Assembly (NCBI RefSeq): GCF_007990715.1
Contig: NZ_BJWY01000014.1
Span: 25,774 to 89,773, forward strand
Origin: Nocardia seriolae NBRC 15557
GTDB taxonomy: Bacteria; Actinomycetota; Actinomycetes; Mycobacteriales; Mycobacteriaceae
Direction of reading: 5' to 3'
Length of the DNA stretch: 64,000 nucleotides
The number at the start of each line of letters is the position of its first letter. The first letter of the stretch is position 1. Positions 1 to 9,604 of the stretch are shown piece after piece. Under the pieces are notes generated by a model that worked only from the letters and a program-made list of their open reading frames with translations, did not search any database and had not been told where the DNA came from. The translations under genes were made by a program, and so were the position numbers.

Positions 1-1887
1 CTGGACGCGGCCCACCGCAGCGGCATCCTGCACCGCGACGTGAAGCCCTCCAACCTGATGTTCGCCGCCAATGGGACGTTGAAGCTCACCGACTTCGGCA
101 TCGCCAAGATCGTCGGCGGCGAGGAGACCCTGGTGACCCGTGCCGGGGAGATCATCGGCACCCCGTCCTACATCGCGCCCGAACAGGTGCGCGGCCACCA
201 GCTTTCGCCCGCCACCGACGTGTACGCGCTGGCCACCATGCTCTACCAGCTGCTCTCGGGGGTACTCCCGTTTCCCACCGGCTCCGACGCGCTGGCCCTG
301 CTCTTCGCCCATGCCTACGGCGAACCGGTCCCGCTCGCCGAGGTCGCGCCCTTCGTCCCGCAGCCCATCGCCGACGCCGTCATGCGCGGCCTGGCCTGCG
401 ACCCCGCCGAACGCTACGACACGGCCGAAACCTTCGGCATCGCCATCGCCGAACCCGCCGCGCACCTGTGGGGCGCGAATTGGCTTACACCCGTGGGTAT
501 TCCGGTGATCGGCGCGGACACGATCGTCGCCGCCGCGACGGGTGGCGGACGCAATCTCCGCGGCGCGGGCCCCTACACCCCGCCGCCGGGGGCGAACCGC
601 TCGGGACCGCTGACGCCGCCACCTCGACGCGGTCCGGCAGGGCAGGTTCCCTGCGACACGACCGCTGACTCACTGCCGCGGCCCGCGCCGCAGGGCGCAC
701 CGGCCGGTCTGTATCGGGGCCCCGAAACGCCCGCGCCTCAAGGCGGACCCGGCGACCGTCGTGGTGCGCCACCGTCCGCTCCGCCCGGTGGTCCGCGCCA
801 GACTTCCGGCGATCTCCGCAATGTTCCCGGCGATCCCCGCAACGCCCCGACCCGGCGCTCGGGCGCAGGCCCGGTCGCGACGCCGGGGCCTGCGGGTGCG
901 GGGATATCGGCCGGGCGGGGCGGTCCTGCCACGCCGCCTCGGCAGGGTCCGGCCGCATCGGGCAGTGCCGGCGCATACCCGCCGGGACCCGGATCAAGCG
1001 GTGCGCCACCGGGATACGGCCCGGTGGGGATGCCGGGGCCCTCGGGCCCGGTGTGGACCGGGCCGATGGAACGCGTGCGGCCCAAGGAGCCGATCCAGCA
1101 CGGCGGGGTGCGGCTGGCCGAGGTGGCGCGGGCGGATCTGGTGCCGGTGCAGCGCGTGGTCACGTTGCCCTCGCCGCGGGTGCCGTTCCTGGCGGGCGCG
1201 ATGCTGGCGGCGGTGACCGTCGGGGCCGCAGTGCTCGGGCTGGGTGCGGCGGATCGGAATGTGCCGCCGGCGGGGATGATTCGGATCGCCGGAGCCGATC
1301 CGGCCGCGCAGACGGTCGAGCTCGATCTCTCGAAACCGGTGCCGGTCACGATCACCGGGTCGGACGCGGACAGCGCGAAACTGTCGGTGAATGTGCTGGG
1401 TATCGGTGCCGGAGGCGAGAGCGCGGACCTGAAGGGCGGTGCCGGTGAGCTGGCGGCACCGGTGAACAAATATGTGCTCGCCGGTCGGCTGACGGGTGAG
1501 CTGTCCTTGTCGCGCAATGGTTCCCAGATGCAGGCGTATCGGTTCGGGGTGCGGACCACGCAACCCGCGACCACCACCGCGACCGCCGTCGGCGTGCTGC
1601 TGTTGTTGCTGTTCGCCGGTGCCTACGCCGAATCCAATGCCCGGACGCTGCGCCGCGGCAGTGCGCGGTTCGCGTCGACGGTGGGCCTCGCCATCAGCGC
1701 GGGTCTGCTCGGGGTGGCCGCGGTCGGCGCCTCCTGGGTGCTGCTGGGACACGAGCCCACGCTGCTCGGTGTGATCGGGTGCGCCGCAGGCGGTGCCGCC
1801 GCCGGGCTGGCCCTGGCCACGGGCTGCCGCCGGGTCGGCAAACGGTACCGCTACGTGCGGATACAACGCCTCCGGGAGCGCGCCTGA
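1..1887 (+). CDS. Membrane serine/threonine protein kinase (5' end cut off by window)
   Basis: Reading frame 1 is open from the first base, so the gene begins upstream and only 628 C-terminal residues are visible. The catalytic loop HRDVKPSN lies at visible residues 11-18, DFG at 31-33 and APE at 59-61, which marks a Hanks-type (PknB-like) kinase. After the kinase domain comes a long Pro/Gly/Arg-rich linker (about residues 180-370), one membrane segment near 394-416, an extracytoplasmic domain of about 100 residues, and then three hydrophobic segments. The outer domain is probably the sensor; its ligand cannot be read from the sequence. Two genes for FHA (phosphothreonine-binding) proteins follow at once, which suggests they are its substrates or partners. 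Confidence 0.93.
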   Translation: MDAAHRSGILHRDVKPSNLMFAANGTLKLTDFGIAKIVGGEETLVTRAGEIIGTPSYIAPEQVRGHQLSPATDVYALATMLYQLLSGVLPFPTGSDALALLFAHAYGEPVPLAEVAPFVPQPIADAVMRGLACDPAERYDTAETFGIAIAEPAAHLWGANWLTPVGIPVIGADTIVAAATGGGRNLRGAGPYTPPPGANRSGPLTPPPRRGPAGQVPCDTTADSLPRPAPQGAPAGLYRGPETPAPQGGPGDRRGAPPSAPPGGPRQTSGDLRNVPGDPRNAPTRRSGAGPVATPGPAGAGISAGRGGPATPPRQGPAASGSAGAYPPGPGSSGAPPGYGPVGMPGPSGPVWTGPMERVRPKEPIQHGGVRLAEVARADLVPVQRVVTLPSPRVPFLAGAMLAAVTVGAAVLGLGAADRNVPPAGMIRIAGADPAAQTVELDLSKPVPVTITGSDADSAKLSVNVLGIGAGGESADLKGGAGELAAPVNKYVLAGRLTGELSLSRNGSQMQAYRFGVRTTQPATTTATAVGVLLLLLFAGAYAESNARTLRRGSARFASTVGLAISAGLLGVAAVGASWVLLGHEPTLLGVIGCAAGGAAAGLALATGCRRVGKRYRYVRIQRLRERA

Positions 1888-1983
1888 GCGGCCCGCCGCG
1901 AGCGTAATGGTAGGCCCGCGTTCACGCGATACACGCACGAGCGCGGCAGGATCGGTGACCGCGCGAGAGCACGGGGGTGGAAC

Positions 1984-4900
1984 ATGGCGGGGCGTCCGGT
2001 CATCGAAATACGGGAGTGGGGGCGGCCCGCGCGGCGTCGCCTGCTCGACGGGCCGATCGTCTTCGGACGCGACGGCAGCCACGAGGTCCTCGCGGACAGC
2101 GGGGGCTCGCGGCAGCACCTGCGACTGGTGCCGACCCCGACCTCGCTGTCGGTGGTGGACCTGGGCAGCCGTAACGGCACCACCGTCAACGGCGTGCCGC
2201 TGACCGGGCGACACGAACTGGTGACCGGTGACGTGGTGCGGCTGGGCCGCAGCGAGATCCTGGTCCTGCACACCCCCACCGCGGAGTTCGAGGAGCACGA
2301 GCTGTCGGCGACGGTGCTGGGCCCGTCGGGTCCACTGCCGCGTCCGCCGGGTGCGCGCGCCGCGCTGCCGCGCTGGGTGAACGCCGCCAACCGGGTCCTC
2401 GGCATCGATCCCACCGGCGAGCGAAATCCGTTCCCCGCCTTCACCGAACTGCCCAGCCGGATTCCGCTGCCGGTCTGGCAGGCGGCGCGGTTCGCGAGCA
2501 TCGCGGTGTTCCTGGCGCTAGTCGTCACCCTGTTCGTGCGGCCCGCCGCCGGGCTGTTCTGGTTCTTCAAGGTGGTGGTGCCGATCCTGCCGGGGCTGTT
2601 CCTGATCGCGCCGGGCCTGTGGCGCAACACCTGTCCGCTGGCCGCCACCAATCAGCTGCCGCGACTGTTCGGTTTCACGCGCGCGGCGACACCACCGGTC
2701 TGGATGCAGCGGCGGGGCTACCTGATCGCCGTCGCCCTGTTCTTCGGCATCGCCGGATCCCGGGTTGCTGGACTGGATCGCAGCGGAATCGCCACGGGTG
2801 CAGTGCTTTCCGCAGTACTGGTGGCCGCTTTCACCGGCGGTGTGGCGTTCAAGGGCAAGAGCGGCTGGTGCAGCAGCATCTGCCCGCTGTTCCCCTTGCA
2901 GCGGGTCTACGGGCAGACGCCGTTCGTCACCATCGCCAATAATCACTGCCGTCCGTGCGTGGGCTGCGCCAAGAACTGCTTCGACTTCAAGCCGCGCGCC
3001 GCCTACCAGGCCGATATGGCCGACCCGGATCCCGGCTGGAGCGCGCCCCGCAAGCTGTTCGCGGCGGCGCTGCCCGGGTTCGTGCTGGGCTTCATGGTGC
3101 TGGCCGGATACACGGGACTTCCTGTACTGCAACGGTATCTGGTGCTGGCGGTGTTCCTGCTGGCCGCGATCGGCGTCTACTTCGCGGTCGAGGCGCTGAC
3201 CGGGGTGAGCGCGGCCATGCTCTCGGCGGTGTACGCGGCGCTCGCGTTGAACGTCTTCTACTGGTTCGCCGGACCGGTGCTGCTCGCCTCGTTCGCAACC
3301 GTCACCGGTGTCGGCGTGGCCTGGTTGCACTGGCCGATCAGCGTTTTCGTGCTGGTGGCCTCCGTGCTGTTCCTGGCTCGGACCCGGGTCAGCGAGCTGC
3401 AATACGCGCTCACGACCGGGGCCCGCACCGAACCCGTCCTGCTGCCCTTCCCGCGACCCCGCGCCGACGCCGAAAAGCCCGCCGCCACCGGCCCTTCGGT
3501 GATCCTGGACGGCACGACGGTGGCCGCCGAGACCGGGGCCAGCCTGCTCGAACTCGCCGAACAGGCGAGCCTGCCGCTGGAGGCGGGCTGCCGCATGGGC
3601 GTCTGCGGCGCGGACCCCGTGGCGGTGCTCGAGGGCGGCGATCAACTCTGCGAACCCACCGGCGACGAGCGGAACACCCTGCGGCGGCTGGGTTTCGCCG
3701 CCAATACCCGCATGGCCTGCTGCGCCCGCGTCAACGGCGGCGGCATCAAGGTGGCGCTCACCCCCGAGCCCGGCCACGGCAATGGCGACCGCCCGGCCCA
3801 CTTCGACCGCTCGCTGGTGAGCCTGGTCGTCATCGGCAACGGCATCGCCGGTGTCACCGCCGCCGACTTCCTGCGCCGCGGCCACCCGGACTGCGAAATA
3901 CACCTGGTCGGCCGGGAATCCCACGACTTCTACAACCGCATGGGCATCTCCCGCCTGATCCCCGGCCGCTCCGCCATGCAGGGCCTGCACCTGCTGCCCG
4001 AACAGTGGTACGAGGAGCACCGCATCCACCCGTGGCTCAATACCCTGGCCACCCAACTGGATCCGCGCGCCCAGCGCGTCCACCTCGGCACCGGCGACGT
4101 GCTGCCCTACGACCGGCTCATCCTCGCCACCGGGGCCGCCGCCGCGCTGCCCGAGATCGAGGGCCTGCACCGGCCGGGCAGCTTCGTGCTGCGCGAAGCC
4201 GGTGACGCCCTGCGCATCCGGGCCTACGCCCAGCAGCGCTCCTGCACCCGCGCCGTGGTCGCGGGCGGCGGCCTGCTCGGGCTGGAGGCCGCATATGCCC
4301 TGCACCAGTTGGGCTTACGGGTCACCGTGCTGGAGCGCGGTGAACGCATGCTCGGCAAACAGCTCGACCGCCGCGCCTCGGCCATCGTGCACGACCACTT
4401 CGCGCGCGCCGGTATCGAGGTGCGCCACCGCGCCGAAACAGCCGCTCTGACCGGGGGTTCCGGACCGATGGGCCGGTCCGGCGGCCAACCGGACGCGAGC
4501 CCGGTCACCGCCGCGATCCTGAAGGACGGCACCGTCGCACCGTGCGAGATCTTCCTGGCCTCGATCGGCATCCGACCGAACGTGGATCTCGCGCGCCGCG
4601 CCGGAATCCCGGTCCGGCGCGGCATTCTGGTGGACGACCGCATGCGCACCGCCGCGCCGAACGTGTACGCGGCCGGGGACGTGGCCGAGCATCGGGAGCG
4701 GGTGCTCGGGCTGTGGCCGATCGCGGCGGAGCAGGCGCAGGCCGCGGCCGTGAACGCGCTCGGCGGCGATCAGGTGCTGAGCGCGGAGACGCCCGCGACC
4801 ATCCTCAAGGGCGTCGGCCTGGAGCTGTTCAGCATCGGGCAGGTGGAGCCGGGGCAGCGCGACGAGGTGATCGTGGTCGACCGTGCGCCGCAGCGGTCCT

Positions 4901-5064
4901 ACCGCCGCCTGGTCATCTCCGCGAACCGACTGGTCGGCGCGATCGTCCTCGGCCACCACCCGACCGACGTGGCCGCCGCCCAGCAGGCCGTCCGCGCGCG
5001 CCGCGAGATCGACCCGTACTCCCGCAATGCCCTTCAACAAGGAGACTGGTCGTCTTTGCAATGA
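1984..5064 (+). CDS. FHA domain - membrane polyferredoxin - [2Fe-2S] ferredoxin - FAD/NAD(P)H reductase fusion
   Basis: This 1026-residue protein joins four parts. Residues 1-100 form an FHA domain (GRDGSHE near 27-33, SRNG at 62-65). Residues 160-470 hold several membrane helices and a NapH/NosR-like cluster region with C296-x3-C300-P and C322-x2-C325-x2-C328-x3-C332. Residues 505-600 form a plant-type [2Fe-2S] ferredoxin domain with C536, C541, C556 and C579/C580. Residues 612-1026 resemble the pyridine nucleotide-disulphide reductases that serve nitrite reductases and dioxygenases, with an FAD GxGxxG near 617, an NAD site VVAGGGLLGLEA near 758 and YAAGD near 894. It probably moves electrons from NAD(P)H through FAD and Fe-S centres to a membrane acceptor, under control of threonine phosphorylation. 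The acceptor is unknown. It follows the kinase gene by 96 bp. Confidence 0.88.
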   Translation: MAGRPVIEIREWGRPARRRLLDGPIVFGRDGSHEVLADSGGSRQHLRLVPTPTSLSVVDLGSRNGTTVNGVPLTGRHELVTGDVVRLGRSEILVLHTPTAEFEEHELSATVLGPSGPLPRPPGARAALPRWVNAANRVLGIDPTGERNPFPAFTELPSRIPLPVWQAARFASIAVFLALVVTLFVRPAAGLFWFFKVVVPILPGLFLIAPGLWRNTCPLAATNQLPRLFGFTRAATPPVWMQRRGYLIAVALFFGIAGSRVAGLDRSGIATGAVLSAVLVAAFTGGVAFKGKSGWCSSICPLFPLQRVYGQTPFVTIANNHCRPCVGCAKNCFDFKPRAAYQADMADPDPGWSAPRKLFAAALPGFVLGFMVLAGYTGLPVLQRYLVLAVFLLAAIGVYFAVEALTGVSAAMLSAVYAALALNVFYWFAGPVLLASFATVTGVGVAWLHWPISVFVLVASVLFLARTRVSELQYALTTGARTEPVLLPFPRPRADAEKPAATGPSVILDGTTVAAETGASLLELAEQASLPLEAGCRMGVCGADPVAVLEGGDQLCEPTGDERNTLRRLGFAANTRMACCARVNGGGIKVALTPEPGHGNGDRPAHFDRSLVSLVVIGNGIAGVTAADFLRRGHPDCEIHLVGRESHDFYNRMGISRLIPGRSAMQGLHLLPEQWYEEHRIHPWLNTLATQLDPRAQRVHLGTGDVLPYDRLILATGAAAALPEIEGLHRPGSFVLREAGDALRIRAYAQQRSCTRAVVAGGGLLGLEAAYALHQLGLRVTVLERGERMLGKQLDRRASAIVHDHFARAGIEVRHRAETAALTGGSGPMGRSGGQPDASPVTAAILKDGTVAPCEIFLASIGIRPNVDLARRAGIPVRRGILVDDRMRTAAPNVYAAGDVAEHRERVLGLWPIAAEQAQAAAVNALGGDQVLSAETPATILKGVGLELFSIGQVEPGQRDEVIVVDRAPQRSYRRLVISANRLVGAIVLGHHPTDVAAAQQAVRARREIDPYSRNALQQGDWSSLQ

Positions 5065-5124
5065 CCACCGCTCCCGGCGACGACCCACCGCTCCCAGCAA
5101 TGGGTCAGGGCTCCCCGCGATGAG

Positions 5125-6720
5125 CTACGGCGAGCCCGGCGCGGTGCGGTAGGTGAGAACCCGCTCGCCGATGCGCAGACTCCACCCCGCCTTCAACTCC
5201 ATCGGCCGCTGCCCCACCCGAACCCAGTCCGCCGCACCGGGAGCCGCCACGAACGTGCCGCCCGGCGTCCCCGCGTCGCGCACCTACACCAGGCCGTTCT
5301 CGATGAAAACCCGCGCGTGCACCCGCGACACGTGCCGATCCCGCGCGATCACGATGGGCGAGGCCACCGCTCGCCGCACCGCCTCGTCGATCATCGGATC
5401 CCGGCCGATCACGTAGGGGCGATCCAGCGGATACACCGCGCCCTCGGCACCGGTCAGCGCACCGGCCACCGCGGCCTCCGCCGCCGTGGTGGGCGGCGGC
5501 GCGCCGCGACCCCGGGGCGCGGATTCCTCGAGGGCTTCGGCCCCGGGGCTATAGGCGGCCGTGGGCGGCTGGTCGGCCGGGTCCGGCCGGTCCGCACGCC
5601 GCCTCGCGGCACCCGAATCGGCATCGGGCGCTGGACGTTTCGATAGATCCGGACCCGCCGCCCGCGGCCCGTGCGCATGTTCCGGACCAGTCGCCGGTGC
5701 TCTGCGCGTCTCGGCGGGTGTCGCACGCGTCGCGGGGCCGGAGTCGACCTGTGCCTCGATCCGCACCCGCTTGTCGAGCACACCCCCGGGCCGGTCGGAT
5801 CCGGAACCGCCGGCCAGCCGCGAACCCGGAGCCGGAGTGGTCGCGGCATTGCGCGGATTGGCCGCCCCGGCCTCGGCCGGGGATTCCGGCGTCGGGGAAA
5901 CCGGCTGTCCCCGACCGGATCCCGATGCCGGGGTCGGCCCGGAGAAGCGGGTGTGCGACGGCGTGGGAGTCGGGGCCCGGCGGGTCGTGGCCGGGATCGG
6001 GGCCTCCTCGGCGGCAGCGCTCGGCGCTGCCCCTGATGAGGCGCTCGGCATCGCCTCGGACGGGGCGTTCGGCATCGCCTTGGACGGGGCGTTCGGCATC
6101 GCCTTGGACGGGGCGTTCGGCATCGCCTTGGACGGGGCGTTCGGCATCGCCTCGGCGGCGGCTTTCGGCGTGGGCTCGGGAGCGGATTTCGCGCCCGCCT
6201 CGGCGGCGGGGTTCCGCGCGGCCTCTCTGAGGCGCGCGGCCCCCAGCCCGGAAACCGGGGCGTGCAGGACGAAACCGCCGCCCGCCACCACCCCGGCCCG
6301 CAGATCGGTGTGCGCGATCTCGCCGCCCACCCCCTCGGCGATCACCGTGAGCCGCCGCACCGGATTCCGCACGATCTCGTCGGCCCAGGTCATGGCCCGC
6401 TCGCCGGACAGCGTGCGGGCGCCCTCCGGGCCGTCGACCGCGGCCGTCACCGGGCCTCGCAGCAGGATCAGGATCCCGCCCGCGGTGGGCGCGACCACAC
6501 CGAACGCGGGCGGCTGCGCGGAACCGCTGCTGAACACGGTCGCCGCCAGGCGCTGCGCGATCGCCACCCCCGGATCGGGTGCGCTCGCCGCGGTCTCCGC
6601 CGCCCCGAGTATGCGGTCCGTGGAAGGACTCTCACCGTGCAGGAAGATGACCAGGTTCGCGAACCGCGCGACCAGTCCCGCCCCCGGTATCAGCCCGACC
6701 GTCGTCGGAATTCGGCCCAT
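5125..6720 (-). pseudogene. FHA-domain protein with an in-frame TAG inside the FHA domain
   Basis: The start is the ATG at 6720, preceded by a GGGAGG ribosome site; an upstream ATG at 6828 has none. Residues 1-180 form a conserved-looking N-terminal domain (begins MGRIPTTVGLIPGAGLVARF) that I do not recognise. A long Pro/Ala linker follows, containing a tandem repeat of the octapeptide AMPNAPSK, and then a C-terminal FHA domain (YVIGRDP, then HVSRVHARVF). Codon 479 (5284-5286) is TAG, but the same frame continues for 53 more residues that complete the FHA fold (VRDAGTPGGTFV, ending TYRTAPGSP) and stops at 5125. One base substitution restores a 531-residue protein, so this is a recent nonsense mutation or a sequence error. 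It converges on the FHA-redox gene and probably belongs to the same phospho-signalling module. Confidence 0.8.
6053..6148. repeat. Four tandem 24-bp repeats in the FHA-protein linker
   Basis: Four head-to-tail copies of a 24-bp unit (core GACGGGGCGTTCGGCATC) lie at 6053-6076, 6077-6100, 6101-6124 and 6125-6148. The last three copies are identical; the first differs at one base. A decayed fifth unit follows. On the minus strand they encode repeated AMPNAPSK in the disordered linker. Such identical copies are prone to slippage, so copy number probably varies between strains. Confidence 0.95.
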
Positions 6721-6936
6721 CCGCGCCTCCCTCTCCCGGCGCTCACAACATCGCTGCCAAGCATAGGACCGTTGCGCCCGCCTCCGCAGCGCCCTGTCAC
6801 CCGGGGACACCGGGTTCCCGGAAGACACGGATCGCGCCAGATTGCCGCAATGTCACCCATATCCCGGACCGGCGGGCGAGGATCGAGGCATCGTGCCGGT
6901 GCATCCGGCTCCGGCATCACCGATGAGGACCGAACC

Positions 6937-7347
6937 ATGATGGGCACGATCATCAGGAACACGACCGCCGCCGCGGTCGGCTGCGCCGCGCTCACGACCG
7001 TCGTCGGCCTGGCCGCCCCCGCCGGCGCCACCGCCACCCGGATCGGCATCGACCCGGGCATCAGCTTCGGCATGGCGAGCAACTACGGCACCGGCTGCAG
7101 CTACGACGTCGACGGCTACGTCGACGACCCCAGCACGCCGGTCGTCTTCTACGACAACAGCGTTCCCATCGGAATCGCGAAGCCTTCCGGAGCGCTCGCC
7201 CAGATTCGCTGGACACCCACCACCACCGGTCCGCACCGGTTACAGATCTGGCAGTACCACCGCGACAGCGAGGACGTCTTCCCCTACGTCGACATCCACG
7301 TCGGCACCGGCATAGCCACCGGCTCCGGCTGCAACGTCTTCGGCTGA
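6937..7347 (+). CDS. Small secreted protein, Ig-like candidate
   Basis: The 136-residue product starts at the ATG at 6937 with GAGGA eight bases upstream. A Sec signal peptide is clear: two early basic residues region (MMGTIIRN), a hydrophobic Ala/Val/Leu core and an Ala-rich cleavage region near residues 28-32. The mature part has cysteines that could pair (GCSYDVDG and SGCNVF) and alternating beta-like stretches such as GPHRLQIWQY, which suggest a small Ig-like beta sandwich. I do not recognise a named family. It converges on glpD with only 11 bases between stops. Confidence 0.8.
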   Translation: MMGTIIRNTTAAAVGCAALTTVVGLAAPAGATATRIGIDPGISFGMASNYGTGCSYDVDGYVDDPSTPVVFYDNSVPIGIAKPSGALAQIRWTPTTTGPHRLQIWQYHRDSEDVFPYVDIHVGTGIATGSGCNVFG

Positions 7348-7358
7348 CCCTTACCGGC

Positions 7359-8891
7359 CTATTCGAAGGCGGCGCGGGCGGCGGGTTCGGCGGCCTTGCG
7401 GTCCTCCTCGACCAGGCCGATACGGGTGCGGCGGTCGAGGAGGTCGGATTCGTCGAGGGCGCCCTCGTGGGTGACCGCGAAGGCGAATTCGGCGGCGGTG
7501 ACGTCCATACCGGGGGCGACCTCGGCCGACAGGGCCGGAGACTGTTGCGTCAGCTGGAGAATCGCCGTGGCCTCGCTGCCGAAGCGCTCGACCAGGCGGG
7601 GCGGAGCCGCGATGGCGTCGCGGGCCGCGCCGGAGACCGCGCCCACCAGCGGTAGGGAGCGGGTGCGGCAGGGGGCGGCGGGCAGGCTCGCGTGTGCGAC
7701 CGCCGCGTCCACGGTGTCCTCGGCCATCTTTCGATAGGTGGTGAGCTTGCCGCCGACCACCGTGATCAGGCCGGTGGGGGAGGTGAGGACGGCGTGCTCG
7801 CGGGAGATGTCGGCGGTGCTGTCGCCGCCGGTGCGCAGCAGCGGGCGCAGGCCCGCGAAGGTGCCGCGAATATCGCTGCAGCTCAGGGGCTCTCGCAGCA
7901 CGGTATTGACGGTGTCGAGCAGGAAGTCGATCTCGGCGTCGGTGGCGTGCGGCACGTCGGGCACCGGGCCGGGGGCCTCCTCGTCGGTGAGACCCAGGTA
8001 GACCCGGTTGTGCGCGGCCGGGAACGCGAAGATGAAGCGGCTGGTGCTGCCCGGGATCGGCACGGTCAGCGAGGCGGTGAGCCCGCCGAAGGCCGCCGCG
8101 TCGAACACCAGGTGGGTGCCGCGCGAGGGCCGCAGTTCGATGCTGGGATCCACCTGATCGGCCCACACGCCGGTGGCGTTGACGACCGAACGCGCTGTCA
8201 CATCCAGGGTTTCGCCGGTCAGCGTGTCCCGCAGGGTGGCCGAGGTGCCGGTGACATTCGTGGCCTCGACCCGGGTCAGCACCGACGCGCCCTCCCGCGC
8301 CGCAGTGCGGGCGATGCCCACCACCAGCCGCGCGTCGTCCACCAACTGCCCGTCCCAGGCCAGCAAGCCGCCGCGCAGCCGGGCCCGGCGCACGGTCGGG
8401 GCCAGCCGCAGCGCCTCGGCGGCGGCCACCCGCCGCGAGCGCGGCAGCACCGACGCCGGGGTTCCGGCCGTCCGCCGCAGCACGTCACCGGCCAGGAACC
8501 CGGCCCGCACGAGAACCTTCTGCGCCGCACCGATATTCGGCAGCAGCGGCACCACCTGTGGCAGCGCCCGGGTCAGATGCGGGGCGGTGCGGGTCAGCAG
8601 AATGTCGCGCTCGACCGCGCTCTCGTGCGCGATCCCCACCCCGCCGCTGGCCAGATACCGCAGCCCGCCGTGCACCAGCTTCGAACTCCACCGGCTGGTC
8701 CCGAACGCGAAGTCGTGCTTCTCCGCCAGCACCGTCCGCAGCCCGCGCGCCGCGGCGTCCAAAGCCACTCCGGCACCGGTGATACCGCCACCGATCACCA
8801 GCACGTCAATGGGCTCCCCATCGCCCAGCCTGGTGAGTTCCCGCTGCCGTCGCGCCGCATTCAGCGCCGAATCGCCCGTGTTCCTAGCCAT
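7359..8891 (-). CDS. glpD: FAD-dependent glycerol-3-phosphate dehydrogenase
   Basis: This 510-residue flavoprotein oxidises sn-glycerol-3-phosphate to dihydroxyacetone phosphate and passes electrons to the quinone pool at the membrane. The FAD-binding VIGGGITGAG is at residues 32-41, followed by the family motif GTSRWSSKLVHGGLRYL, and the length fits GlpD. I chose the ATG at 8891 because GGAGG lies just upstream; a longer frame to 8975 has no such site. The order glpD, tetR, flavoprotein, diacylglycerol kinase equals M. tuberculosis Rv2249c-Rv2252, so this is the Rv2249c (glpD1) counterpart. Confidence 0.95.
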   Translation of the reverse strand: MARNTGDSALNAARRQRELTRLGDGEPIDVLVIGGGITGAGVALDAAARGLRTVLAEKHDFAFGTSRWSSKLVHGGLRYLASGGVGIAHESAVERDILLTRTAPHLTRALPQVVPLLPNIGAAQKVLVRAGFLAGDVLRRTAGTPASVLPRSRRVAAAEALRLAPTVRRARLRGGLLAWDGQLVDDARLVVGIARTAAREGASVLTRVEATNVTGTSATLRDTLTGETLDVTARSVVNATGVWADQVDPSIELRPSRGTHLVFDAAAFGGLTASLTVPIPGSTSRFIFAFPAAHNRVYLGLTDEEAPGPVPDVPHATDAEIDFLLDTVNTVLREPLSCSDIRGTFAGLRPLLRTGGDSTADISREHAVLTSPTGLITVVGGKLTTYRKMAEDTVDAAVAHASLPAAPCRTRSLPLVGAVSGAARDAIAAPPRLVERFGSEATAILQLTQQSPALSAEVAPGMDVTAAEFAFAVTHEGALDESDLLDRRTRIGLVEEDRKAAEPAARAAFE

Positions 8892-8996
8892 GGAGGTCCT
8901 CCCAAACTGTGCGCTTGTCGCCGAGTGGCACACCAGCGAGGGGATTTGCCCGAATTCGCCGCGCTGGTGTGCCACTCGACGGATCGGGGGTGGGGT

Positions 8997-9590
8997 TTAG
9001 GTGGGGGTGAGGTAGCCGTGGAGGGCGCGGGCGAGTTCGGTGTCGAGGTGCGGGGCGTCGATTACCGGTTCGAAGGTGCTTGCCGACTGGACGGAGGACT
9101 GGGCGATGAGGAGCAGCATGGCGGACAGGTGGGCCGGATTGCCGTCGCGAATCGAGCCGTCGTCCTGGCCCTCCAGGATGGCCGCGGCGAACAGGTCCAG
9201 CAGGGCGCGCTGATTGCGGCCCAGTCGCTCGAACACGTAGGTGAGCATGATGTCGGTGTCGGCGCGGAAGATCTTGGCGAACAGGGGGTTCCGGCGCATT
9301 GCCGCACCGCCGCCGACAATGCCGCCGACCAGGCGCTCGCGGGCGCTGCCGGTGCTTGGCGCGGTGCCGGTGATGATCTCACGTAGTTCCCGCACCAGCA
9401 GATCCGCCACCAGGGACCCGGTGTCGGGCCAGCGCCGGTACACGGTCGGGCGGCTCACGCCCGCGCGCCGGGCCACCTCGGTGAGGGTGGTCCGGCGCAC
9501 GCCGAATTCGGCGACGCAGGCGCGCGCCGCGTCGAGGATGGCCCGATCGACGGCGGAGGAGGTTTCGGTAGAACTCACTGCTTGCACCAC
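8997..9590 (-). CDS. TetR-family transcriptional regulator
   Basis: A 197-residue TetR regulator. The N-terminal helix-turn-helix is clear (AACVAEFGVRRTTLTEVARR, then AGVSRPTVYRRW) and the C-terminal half would bind a ligand. It is transcribed divergently from the AGPS-like flavoprotein gene, and a palindrome at 9605-9637 lies between them, so it probably controls itself and the lipid genes. Position and order match Rv2250c. The start may be the GTG at 9590 or the GTG at 9578; neither has a strong ribosome site. Confidence 0.9.
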   Translation of the reverse strand: MVQAVSSTETSSAVDRAILDAARACVAEFGVRRTTLTEVARRAGVSRPTVYRRWPDTGSLVADLLVRELREIITGTAPSTGSARERLVGGIVGGGAAMRRNPLFAKIFRADTDIMLTYVFERLGRNQRALLDLFAAAILEGQDDGSIRDGNPAHLSAMLLLIAQSSVQSASTFEPVIDAPHLDTELARALHGYLTPT

Positions 9591-9604
9591 CGGAGACTAG
9601 TTCG

